Source: Actinoplanes derwentensis (GTDB taxonomy: Bacteria; Actinomycetota; Actinomycetes; Mycobacteriales; Micromonosporaceae). Taken from it: a stretch of DNA of 64,000 nucleotides. A program made the translations under genes and the position numbers. The first letter of the stretch is position 1, and each line of letters opens with the position of its first letter. Below the pieces are notes generated by a model. The model was not told the DNA's origin, searched no databases, and was given only the letters and a program-made list of their open reading frames with translations. The stretch is from assembly GCF_900104725.1 (NCBI RefSeq), contig NZ_LT629758.1, positions 5,656,501 through 5,720,500 of the forward strand. Reading direction: 5' to 3'. This document shows positions 38,243 through 46,380 of the stretch, piece by piece.

Positions 38243-39688
38243 TTACCGGACGATCAGCAGCGGCACGGTCATCTCGGCCGCGGTGACCGACCCGTGGTAG
38301 GCGATCAACTGCCCGGCCCGCTCCGGTTCCCAGCCGGACGCCGCGACGATCACCCGGTTCCGGCAGATGATCACCACGTCGCCGATACGCGCGGCATGCT
38401 CCGGCAGCATCCACCCCTGCCCCCACCCAGCGGCAGGCGACGCAGCCCCGGCCCGCTCCCTGAAAGCGGACGACTCCGACCCGGCCCGCTCGCCAAGAGC
38501 AGGCCCGGACCAGGCCTCGGCGGGAGCCGTCGGGCCGTACCAGCCCTCGGTGATCGCCTCGTCTCGCGTCAGCACCCAGGCGTCGTCGCCGAGCACCGCG
38601 CGGCAGGCGGCCATCACGTCGTCCCGGGCTCCGTCGGCGGTCCACAGGTAGCGCACGCGCGGTTCGCCGGCCACCCCCACGATCCCGGGGCCGAACGCGG
38701 TCACGTCGTACCGCCCGTCCGCGAGCGCGTTGAACTGCCCGTGGTCGGCGATCACCAGCAGAGCCGCACCGGACGGCAGGTCGTGGACGATACGGTCCAG
38801 GATCCGGTCGACGCCTCGGGCCGCGTCCGCCCAGGCCGGGGAACCGATCCCGTCCTCGTGGCCGGCCTTGTCCAGGTCGGGGTGGTAGCCGTAGACCAGC
38901 CCGGGGCCGGAACGCAGGGCCGCCAGCATCCCGTAGGCGACGGCCGTCCCGTCGTCGGCGACGTGGTAACGCCCACCCCGGTTGGCCGCCACACTGAGCC
39001 CGGTGCCCTGGTAGAGCCCTCGACTGACCACGGTGACCGGCACCCCGGCGGCCGCCGCGAGTTCCAGAGTGGTGGGCACCGGCTGCCACTGGCGCGGGTC
39101 CGGGTCGTCGGCCCAGGCGACGTGGTTGAGCACCCGCCCGTCCGGCCGCCGCACGGTGAAGCCGAGAACCCCGTGCGCGCTGGGCGGCACACCGGTGCCG
39201 ACGGTGACCAGGCTGACCGGGGTGGTGGAGGGAAAACCGGTGGTCAGGGTACCGCCGCCGAGGTCGCCGAGGACCGGTGCGAGCGGTTTCATCAACGGCA
39301 GGTTGTACGCCCCCATACCGTCCACGAGCAGCACACCGATCCGGTCCACCCCGTCGAGACGGCCACCGAGCCCGAGCGAGTCCACCGCCCCGGGCACCCC
39401 GAGTACCGCGCACACGCTCGGCATCAGCTCGGCGAGACTGCCACTCCCATAGGCCGGAGTGACGACCCGGAACGCCTCATCCGCAAGACCATCCGGAGGC
39501 ACCGTGAAAGCAAACCCGCCCGCGGGCATCGCGGAGGCAGAACCGCCTGCGGGCGTCGTCGAGGCAGAACCGTCCGCAGATGTCGTCAGGGCAGAACCGT
39601 CCGCGGGCGTCGTCGAGGCAGAACCGTCCGCGGGTATCGCGGCGGAGGAACCAGGAGACGACCCCGGCGGGACGGCGGGCCCGGTCAT
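38243..39688 (-). CDS. Type I phosphodiesterase/nucleotide pyrophosphatase family protein
   Basis: Alkaline-phosphatase superfamily protein of 481 residues. Metal and active-site elements are visible: GVLLVDGMGAYN (metal Asp), TTGFPSTTPVSLVTVGTG (nucleophile Thr region), GYHPDLDKAGHEDG, and LVIADHGQFN. The substrate is not evident. The first 55 residues are nine-residue repeats of the PADGSASTT type that are not part of the enzyme fold and may be an expansion. The start overlaps the methyltransferase stop (ATGA), so the pair is co-translated. Confidence 0.85.
   Translation of the reverse strand: MTGPAVPPGSSPGSSAAIPADGSASTTPADGSALTTSADGSASTTPAGGSASAMPAGGFAFTVPPDGLADEAFRVVTPAYGSGSLAELMPSVCAVLGVPGAVDSLGLGGRLDGVDRIGVLLVDGMGAYNLPLMKPLAPVLGDLGGGTLTTGFPSTTPVSLVTVGTGVPPSAHGVLGFTVRRPDGRVLNHVAWADDPDPRQWQPVPTTLELAAAAGVPVTVVSRGLYQGTGLSVAANRGGRYHVADDGTAVAYGMLAALRSGPGLVYGYHPDLDKAGHEDGIGSPAWADAARGVDRILDRIVHDLPSGAALLVIADHGQFNALADGRYDVTAFGPGIVGVAGEPRVRYLWTADGARDDVMAACRAVLGDDAWVLTRDEAITEGWYGPTAPAEAWSGPALGERAGSESSAFRERAGAASPAAGWGQGWMLPEHAARIGDVVIICRNRVIVAASGWEPERAGQLIAYHGSVTAAEMTVPLLIVR
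39516..39660 (-). repeat. 27-bp tandem repeat in the phosphodiesterase gene
   Basis: A GCAG landmark recurs at 39537, 39564, 39591 and 39618, an exact 27-base period, with a decayed fifth unit. Units code nine-residue Ala/Ser/Thr/Gly repeats at the protein N-terminus. Confidence 0.85.
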
Positions 39689-40428
39689 GACCGGCGGGCG
39701 AACAGGTGCAGCTGGGAGGCGATGTCCCGGAACGGTTCCCGGGCACTGAGTGCGATCTCCAACTCCAGAACCGCTTGCGAGTCCTCCTCCAGGACCGTGG
39801 CGGGCAACAGGTCGGCGATCACTCGTACGCCATGGGTCTCCTCGACCTGGAGCCCGGCGCCGGTGAGCAGCTCGGCCGCCCCGGCCGCGTCGTAACGCCG
39901 GAGCAGGGTGTCGCGCGGCCCGGCCCGGCCCGCCGGATCGGTGACCAGCGCGGCCGCCGCCCGCAGATGCCCGTTGACGGCCCGGCCGAGGATCGCCGCG
40001 GCCCGGCTCGCGACCAGCACGCTGACCGCGCCGCCGGGACGGAGCGCCGCGGCGACGGCGGAGACCACACCGGACGGATCGTCGACGACCTCGAGGACCG
40101 AGTGGCAGAGGATGAGGTCGGCGCTGGCCGGCTCGACGAGGGAGGCGAGTGCGTCGCCGTCACCCTGCACGGCCCGGACCCGATCGGCGACTCCGGCGTC
40201 GGCGGCGCGGCGGGTGAGGGCGGCGAGCGCGTCGGGACTGGCATCGATCACGGTGACCCGGTGGCCGGCTTCGGCGAGTGGCACGGCGAATCCACCGGTC
40301 CCGCCGCCGACATCGAACACGGTCAGCTCGCGGCCGTCCTGCCGCTGCAGTTCACGCCGGAGCACGGCCCAGACGGCGGCAGTGCGGGCCGTGACGTGCG
40401 GGCGGCCGGTGCGCGCAGAAGTTTCCAC
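39685..40428 (-). CDS. SAM-dependent methyltransferase
   Basis: Class I methyltransferase of 247 residues. Motif I is FDVGGGTGGFAVPLAEAGH, motif II-like VIDASPDAL, and the post-motif region LILCHSVLEVVDDP. The C-terminal half has the HGVRVIADLLP stretch seen in CmoM/SmtA-like enzymes, so an RNA or small-molecule substrate is possible but cannot be assigned. It is the first gene of a two-gene unit with the phosphodiesterase. The 140 bases upstream contain a 20-bp tandem repeat. Confidence 0.85.
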   Translation of the reverse strand: METSARTGRPHVTARTAAVWAVLRRELQRQDGRELTVFDVGGGTGGFAVPLAEAGHRVTVIDASPDALAALTRRAADAGVADRVRAVQGDGDALASLVEPASADLILCHSVLEVVDDPSGVVSAVAAALRPGGAVSVLVASRAAAILGRAVNGHLRAAAALVTDPAGRAGPRDTLLRRYDAAGAAELLTGAGLQVEETHGVRVIADLLPATVLEEDSQAVLELEIALSAREPFRDIASQLHLFARRS

Positions 40429-40483
40429 GCCAGCAGCCTAACCGCCGCGCCAACCACATACCGGGATCGGCATCCCCGCCGGC

Positions 40484-40583
40484 GAGGGGTCAGAACTGCC
40501 AGCGAAGGGTCGGAACTGCCAGCGACGAGTCCGAACTGCCGGCGCGGGGTCGGAACTGGAGTCGGGAGTCAGAACTGGAACAG
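40484..40583. repeat. 20-bp tandem repeat, five units
   Basis: Units of exactly 20 bases begin at 40484, 40504, 40524, 40544 and 40564, each with a GGTC-GAACTG core (GGGTCNGAACTG). The last unit overlaps the end of the SSI-like gene: its TCAGAAC supplies the TGA stop, whereas other units carry CGGAAC or CCGAAC. The unit length is not a multiple of three, and the array is mainly intergenic. Confidence 0.88.
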
Positions 40584-40925
40584 CACCCCGGTAGCCCGGC
40601 TCATCTCGCAACTGTTGCCGTACGTGCGCTGCCATTTCACCGGACGGCCCCGCCACGTGCCGTGCAGGCGTGCGGTGACCGGCTGGTAGAGCAGGACGCA
40701 GAGCGAATCCCCGCCTTCAAGCCGGGCCGGGTCGCCGCCGATCCGGCGCAACACGGCGCAGGCCTCGTCCGCTCGCGGATGGCCGCCGCCGGTGGGCCCG
40801 CAGGTGAGCCGCACCTTCTTGTCCGCATAGGTGAAGGTGAGGCGGGAGTCGGCCGCGGCCGCCGGGCCCGCCGTGCCGCTGAGTACGGCGAGCACCGTGG
40901 CGAGGACGGTCATCATTCGGAGCAT
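40569..40925 (-). CDS. Subtilisin-inhibitor-like (SSI family) secreted protein
   Basis: A 118-residue exported protease inhibitor. A signal peptide covers residues 1-25 (cleavage after AAA). The mature part has the SSI pattern: LTCGPTGGGHPRADEAC with Cys42/Cys56, then Cys76, GTWRGRPVKWQRTYGNSC with Cys106, and a VLFQF end, giving two disulfides. By alignment of CVLLYQPV with CPMVYDPV of SSI, the reactive P1 residue is Leu78, which would suit subtilisin- or chymotrypsin-like targets. The mature chain is about 20 residues shorter than SSI. It begins 19 bases after dnaE2. Confidence 0.85.
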   Translation of the reverse strand: MLRMMTVLATVLAVLSGTAGPAAAADSRLTFTYADKKVRLTCGPTGGGHPRADEACAVLRRIGGDPARLEGGDSLCVLLYQPVTARLHGTWRGRPVKWQRTYGNSCEMSRATGVLFQF

Positions 40926-40944
40926 GCTGCACCCTATAACCGAT

Positions 40945-43900
40945 TTATCGGAAATCTCGTGATGTGGACACTACCGGGGGAGAGACCGCGTCCAACCGGT
41001 CCGCCACCAGGTTGAGCACTGTCCCCACCTTCTCCAGACGGCCCCGCACCAACAGGGCCGTGCTGGTCCGGGCCACCTTCCGGTAGCGCTGCCACAACCC
41101 CGGCGAGCAGGTCACGTTGAGCATCCCGGTCTCGTCCTCCAGGTTCACGAACGTCACCCCGCCCGCGGTCGCCGGCCGCTGCCGGTGCGTGACGATCCCG
41201 CCGACCCGGATCCGGGTGCCGGACTCCACCTCGGCCAGCCGCCCGATCGGCAGCGCCCCGGCCCGGTCCAGTTCGGCCCGCAGGAACCGGGCCGGATGCG
41301 TCTCCGGCGACAACCCGGTCGCCCACACGTCCGCGACCAGCACGTCCACGTCACTCATGCCGGGCAGCGTGGGCGCCTCGGTGCCGGTCACCGTCCCCGG
41401 CAGCCGGTCCGGCCGGTCCTGCGACGCCGCCCCGGCAGCCCAGAGCGCTTCCCGGCGGGACAACCCGAAACTCGCGAAGGCGTCCGCGGTGGCCAGGGCC
41501 TCCAGATGGCCGGTGGAGCAGCCGGTACGCCGCGCGAGATCCGTCATCGACTGATAAGGACCATGGGTACGCCGCTCCTGCTCGATCTTCTCGGCAAGCT
41601 CGGCCCCGATCGTCCGGATCCGGGACAGCCCCTGCCGCACCACCGGCCCACCCAGCCCCCACACCTGCGGCGGCTCCCCCACCGCGGCCCGGTGCCGGCT
41701 CTGCGGCGTCGTCTCCAGAGTCGCCGCCGCGTCACTGAGGTTGATGTCCGGCCGCCGCACCTCGACACCGTGCCGGCGCGCGTCGTCGACCAGCGTCTGC
41801 GGCGAGTAGAACCCCATCGGCTGGGCGTTGAGCAGGGCCGCGCAGAAGGCCGCCGGGTGGTAACGCTTCAGCCAGGCACTCGCGTACACCAGGTAGGCGA
41901 AGCTCATCGAGTGGCTCTCCGGGAAGCCGTAACTGGCGAACGCGGAGAGCTTGACGAAGAGTTCGTCGGCGAGCGCTCCGGTGATCCCGTTGGCAGCCAT
42001 CCCCTCGTACAGTCTGTTTCTGATCATCTCCATCTTCGCCATCGACCGCTTCGAGCCCATGGCGCGGCGCAACTCGTCGGCCCCGGCCGGGTCGAAACCG
42101 GCGACGTCGATCGCCAACTGCATCAACTGCTCCTGGAAGAGCGGCACCCCGAGGGTCTTGGCCAGCGCGTTCGCCATCAGGGGATGCGGCACGTCAGGTT
42201 TCTCCAAACCGTTCTTACGGCGGATGTACGGGTGGACCGAGCCGCCCTGGATCGGCCCCGGGCGAATCAGTGCCACCTCGATCACCAGGTCGTAGAACTC
42301 CCGGGGTTTGAGCCGGGGCAACGTGGCCATCTGGGCGCGGCTCTCCACCTGGAAGACCCCGACCGAGTCGGCCCGGCACAGCATCTCGTAGACCTCGGGG
42401 TCGTCCAGCGGCATCGTCCCGATGTCCAGCTCGTCGTCGATCAGGTCGTAGGCGTAGTGCAGCGCCGACAGCATCCCCAGCCCGAGCAGGTCGAACTTGA
42501 CCAGGTCGACGGCGGCGCAGTCGTCCTTGTCCCACTGGAGCACGGTGCGGCCCGGCATCCGGCCCCACTCGACCGGGCAGACCTCGATGATCGGCCGGTC
42601 GCAGATGACCATGCCGCCGGAGTGGATGCCCAGGTGCCGGGGAAAGTCCTGGACCTCGGTGGCGAACGCCGCCACGTGGTCCGGAATGTCACTGTCGGCG
42701 GAGGCGACGTCCCCCCATCGGTCGATCTGCTTGCTCCAGGCGTCCTGTTGGCCCGGGGAGAACCCGAACGCCCGCGCCATGTCCCGGACCGCCGACCGGG
42801 GCCGGTAGGAGATCACGTTGGCGACCTGGGCGGTGTGCTCCCGGCCGTACTTGCGGTAGACGTACTGAATGACCTCCTCCCGCCGGTCCGACTCGATGTC
42901 GACGTCGATGTCCGGCGGGCCGTCGCGTTCCGGAGTGAGGAATCGTTCGAACAGCAGCCGATGTTTCACCGCGTCGACATTGGTGATGAAAAGCGCGAAA
43001 CAGACGGCTGAATTGGCGGCCGAACCACGCCCCTGGCAATAGATGCGATTGTCCCGGCAGAACTGGACGATGTCGTACACGACCAGGAAATAACCGGGGA
43101 AACCAAGCTCGTCGATCATGCGTAACTCGTACTCGATCTGCTCGTAGGCCCTCGGGTTCTCGCCGTACCGTGCACGCGCGCCGTCCATGGTCAGCTTCCG
43201 CAGCCAGCTCATCTCGGTGTGCCCCGGCGGCACCGGATGGTCGGGCAGCCTGGGGGCCACCAGATCCAGGCTGAAAGCCAGGTCACGGCCGTACATGGCG
43301 GCGTTCGCCACCGCGCCCGGATAGTCGGCGAACCGGCGCGCCATCTCCGCACCACTGCGCAGATGGGCGGTCCCGGCAGCGGGCAGCCAGCCGTCCATCT
43401 CATCCAGACTCCGCCGGGCCCGCACCGCCGACAGGGCCGTCGCCAGGCGCCGCCGCGACGGGGTCGCGTAATGCACGTTGTTCGTCGCCACCACCTCCAG
43501 ACCACGGCTCCGGGCCAGGGCGAAAAGAGCGTCATTACGATCGCCGTCGTACGGGTCACCGTGATCGGTCAACTCCACGACCACGTTCGGGCGGCCGAAG
43601 TTCGACACCAGACGGTCCAGTTCGTACGCCGCCCGCTCCGGGCCCTCCGTCGTCAGCGCCAGCGGAACAGTGCCCTTGCGGCAGCCGGTCAGCACCAGGA
43701 CGTGATCCCGCAACAGTTCCGCCACCTGCTCCACACCGCCGTAGTCGGGACGACCCTTCTCCCCGCCCCGCAACTGGGCCTCGGAGATCACCCGGGCCAG
43801 CCGGGCGTACCCCTCGTGCCCGTGCGCCAGCGCCAGCAGATGCGGCCCTGAAGGATCCGGCTCGCCACTGCGCGGCCGGGTCAGCCCCACCGACAATTCG

Positions 43901-44262
43901 GCACCGAAGATCGTGGGAAGACTCAGCTCACGGGCTGCCTGCGAGAACCGGACCACCCCGTAGAAGCCGTCATGGTCGGTGACCGCCAGCCCTGTCAGCC
44001 CCAGCCGGGCCGCTTCCTCGGCCAGTTCCTCCGGGTGGCTGGCGCCGTCCAGGAAACTGAAGTTGGTGTGACAGTGCAGCTCCGCGTAGTCCACCCGGCT
44101 CTCGGCCCGGACCAGGGCCGGAGCCCGGTAGGGTTCCCGTTTCCGTGTCCAGGCCGGCGAATCCCCACCGTCCCCCTCCACCGCCAGCGGATCCACCACC
44201 GCCGTCCCGGACAGTGCCGCCTCCAACTGCCGCCACGGAATGTCCGGGTTGCTGAAGCCCAC
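40945..44262 (-). CDS. dnaE2: Error-prone DNA polymerase DnaE2 (ImuC)
   Basis: Translesion replicative-type polymerase that performs SOS mutagenesis together with ImuA' and ImuB. The N-terminal PHP domain is seen in ELHCHTNFSFLDGASHPEEL. The palm carries PPDIDVDIESDRREEVI with the catalytic acids, and the finger and C-terminal OB-like region (RIRVGGIVTHRQRPA) follow. Length of 1105 residues matches DnaE2 rather than the essential DnaE1. It sits downstream of imuB, the standard mutasome order. Confidence 0.95.
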   Translation of the reverse strand: MGFSNPDIPWRQLEAALSGTAVVDPLAVEGDGGDSPAWTRKREPYRAPALVRAESRVDYAELHCHTNFSFLDGASHPEELAEEAARLGLTGLAVTDHDGFYGVVRFSQAARELSLPTIFGAELSVGLTRPRSGEPDPSGPHLLALAHGHEGYARLARVISEAQLRGGEKGRPDYGGVEQVAELLRDHVLVLTGCRKGTVPLALTTEGPERAAYELDRLVSNFGRPNVVVELTDHGDPYDGDRNDALFALARSRGLEVVATNNVHYATPSRRRLATALSAVRARRSLDEMDGWLPAAGTAHLRSGAEMARRFADYPGAVANAAMYGRDLAFSLDLVAPRLPDHPVPPGHTEMSWLRKLTMDGARARYGENPRAYEQIEYELRMIDELGFPGYFLVVYDIVQFCRDNRIYCQGRGSAANSAVCFALFITNVDAVKHRLLFERFLTPERDGPPDIDVDIESDRREEVIQYVYRKYGREHTAQVANVISYRPRSAVRDMARAFGFSPGQQDAWSKQIDRWGDVASADSDIPDHVAAFATEVQDFPRHLGIHSGGMVICDRPIIEVCPVEWGRMPGRTVLQWDKDDCAAVDLVKFDLLGLGMLSALHYAYDLIDDELDIGTMPLDDPEVYEMLCRADSVGVFQVESRAQMATLPRLKPREFYDLVIEVALIRPGPIQGGSVHPYIRRKNGLEKPDVPHPLMANALAKTLGVPLFQEQLMQLAIDVAGFDPAGADELRRAMGSKRSMAKMEMIRNRLYEGMAANGITGALADELFVKLSAFASYGFPESHSMSFAYLVYASAWLKRYHPAAFCAALLNAQPMGFYSPQTLVDDARRHGVEVRRPDINLSDAAATLETTPQSRHRAAVGEPPQVWGLGGPVVRQGLSRIRTIGAELAEKIEQERRTHGPYQSMTDLARRTGCSTGHLEALATADAFASFGLSRREALWAAGAASQDRPDRLPGTVTGTEAPTLPGMSDVDVLVADVWATGLSPETHPARFLRAELDRAGALPIGRLAEVESGTRIRVGGIVTHRQRPATAGGVTFVNLEDETGMLNVTCSPGLWQRYRKVARTSTALLVRGRLEKVGTVLNLVADRLDAVSPPVVSTSRDFR

Positions 44263-44352
44263 CGCTACTCACCGCACCCTTCACAGCCCTGGCCTGCCCG
44301 GGATCGCTCAGTCATTCGGTGGCACGGCGAACGCTGAGCCGGCATGAATCGC

Positions 44353-46380
44353 TCAGTCATAAACGGCCTCGACCATCCACCGGCCGCCGGCCAGCGACAG
44401 CAACAGGGCCCTGCCGTCCTCCACCACCATCTGGAACCGGGCCCGGCGGCGCGCCTCGGACGCCGCCCACCAGCGCTCATCCACCGGCCACGGCCCCGCC
44501 CACCCGGTGATCGCGACCGGTGCCCGCCGGTCGATCCGCAGCATCACCGGTGTGCCGGACAACTCCAGCCGGGCACTGACCATCACCGGCTGCCCGTCCT
44601 CGTCATGAACCGCCGCCGGCAGCGGATGCGGCAACACGATCGCCGGCGACGGTTTCGGAAGCCGCCCCGGCCACGGCGGCGACTCGGGCGGCCGGGCCGT
44701 GCGCCCACCGGCCCGCCGCTTCCGCCCGACCTCGATCATGGTGAACCCGTCAATCCCGGCCCCCGCCCCGGCGGCCCGGTTCTCCTCCGGTCTCATCTCC
44801 ATCCGCTGAGCGGGCGGCCCACCCCGGCTCATCTCATCCCTGACCAGCCGCAACGCACTCTTCCCCGCGCCGTTCTCCCGTGATGCCTCCTCCGCCGGAA
44901 GTCCTTCACCCGGCTCGATCCTCGCCGTCCACTCCAGACGCAACGGCGGACGGTTCGCCCGGCCGAGAACCGGAACCGTCTCGACCCCGGGAATCGGATC
45001 CGTGTGTTCCGCGGCCGGGCGCCGCGGCACCCGCTCATCACCCCAGGGCACCAGCCGCACCTGGTCGTCCCCCGACCGGCCACCACCGATCACCGGCGTC
45101 AGCACCGACTCCGGCCCGAGCAGCCCCTGCACCCGGCTGAACGCCCGATGCGCCCGGTCCCGCTCGTCTCCCGCTTCACCCCACAGCCCCGGTTGCAGCC
45201 CGACATGAGCGAGCACCCCGTCCGGAACGAGCCGCAACCGAACCAGTCCCGCGGTGGGCCCCGCCACCTGCCCCCGCCGCGCCCCGGTGAGCCAGCCGTC
45301 CAACTGCCACCGAACCCGCTCAGCGATGGCCGCCGACGTCAGCAGCCCGTCATGCCGCCACACCCGGAACAGTTCCCGCCCGTCAGCCGTCACCGCTTCG
45401 ATGCCGAGACGGGTGCAGGCCAGCCCGTACGCCGCAAGTCGCTCGTGCAACCGCTCAGCCAGGACCTTCCCCGCGAACGCCGCCACGTCGACCCGCTCGA
45501 GCACCTCGTCGTAGGTCTCCTCCACCGCGAGATCCGGAGGCGGCCGCCGCACCGCGAGCGGCCGGTGATCAGCCCCCGAGGCCAGCCGGTGAGCCAGCGC
45601 CCCGTCGAACCCGAACCGGCTCAGCACATCCCCCGGCGGCAGAGCCGCGAAATCCCCGAGATTCTTGATCCCGAGCCGCTTCAGGAGGTCGGTGAGTTGT
45701 GGTTGTTCAAGGCTTTCGATCGGTACGCCGGACAGGAAGTCCCGACTGCCGCCCGCTTCCACGACACGCCCGGTCCGGGCCGCGATCCCCGCCGCGAACA
45801 TTCCGTCAGCGATCCCGATCTGGCTCTCCACCGCACAGGCGACCGCGATCTGCTCGATGATCCGCTCAGCGGCGGCTTCCTCCCCACCGAAATACCGGGA
45901 CGGCCCCCGAGCCGCCACCGCGCAGACCCCGGGCCGCAGCACTTCCACTCCGGCGACGACTTCTTCAACAGCGGCCACCACCGGTTCGAAGGCCCGCGCA
46001 TCCCGCCCCGGATCATGCTCGACGACCACGAGCTGCGGACAGCGCCCTTGAGCTTCCCGCCGCCGCAGCCCTCGCCGAACCCCTTCCCGCCGAGCCGCCT
46101 CCGAACAGGCGAAAACCCGATTCCCCGACATCACCGCCACCGCCCCCAGGCCCGCCGGAGACGCCCCGAGTGGTGAGCCGGGCCGCGATGCGAACCCCAC
46201 CTCACCACGCGGATCGGCCCCGACGCCTTGCCGGCGAGACGTCCCCAGCCCTCTCGATCCGCCCGGCGCCCCCCAGCCGCCCGCCGGAGCCTCCGGACTT
46301 CCCGCCTCTCCCGCGATCTCAGCCGCGACCACAGGCCAATCAGGGCACCAGACCAGCAGAGTACGAACCCCGGCCTCCAC
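44353..46380 (-). CDS. imuB: ImuB-like Y-family polymerase homologue
   Basis: Accessory mutasome protein that recruits DnaE2 through the beta clamp; family members resemble Y-family polymerases without catalytic acids. The canonical start RTLLVWCPDWPVVAA is followed by an extra Gly/Pro/Arg-rich stretch at about residues 21-78 before the core resumes at AVAVMSGNRVFACSEAARREGVRRG. Further family segments include GVCAVAARGPSRYFGGE and the helix-hairpin-helix region LLKRLGIKNLGDFAALP. The insert carries DNA resembling one unit of the 61-bp repeat. The GTG start overlaps the imuA stop by one base (TAGTG). Confidence 0.9.
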   Translation of the reverse strand: MEAGVRTLLVWCPDWPVVAAEIAGEAGSPEAPAGGWGAPGGSRGLGTSRRQGVGADPRGEVGFASRPGSPLGASPAGLGAVAVMSGNRVFACSEAARREGVRRGLRRREAQGRCPQLVVVEHDPGRDARAFEPVVAAVEEVVAGVEVLRPGVCAVAARGPSRYFGGEEAAAERIIEQIAVACAVESQIGIADGMFAAGIAARTGRVVEAGGSRDFLSGVPIESLEQPQLTDLLKRLGIKNLGDFAALPPGDVLSRFGFDGALAHRLASGADHRPLAVRRPPPDLAVEETYDEVLERVDVAAFAGKVLAERLHERLAAYGLACTRLGIEAVTADGRELFRVWRHDGLLTSAAIAERVRWQLDGWLTGARRGQVAGPTAGLVRLRLVPDGVLAHVGLQPGLWGEAGDERDRAHRAFSRVQGLLGPESVLTPVIGGGRSGDDQVRLVPWGDERVPRRPAAEHTDPIPGVETVPVLGRANRPPLRLEWTARIEPGEGLPAEEASRENGAGKSALRLVRDEMSRGGPPAQRMEMRPEENRAAGAGAGIDGFTMIEVGRKRRAGGRTARPPESPPWPGRLPKPSPAIVLPHPLPAAVHDEDGQPVMVSARLELSGTPVMLRIDRRAPVAITGWAGPWPVDERWWAASEARRRARFQMVVEDGRALLLSLAGGRWMVEAVYD
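46192..46215. repeat. Probable relic of the 61-bp repeat inside imuB
   Basis: From 46192 the sequence reads GAACCCCACCTCACCACGC, matching 17 of 19 positions with the start of unit 2 of array B (37237). Bases just upstream (CGCGATGC) also resemble the end of unit 1. The rest of the unit, including the pairing GCGTGG, is not recognisable. It lies in the ImuB insertion at residues 21-78. Confidence 0.5.
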
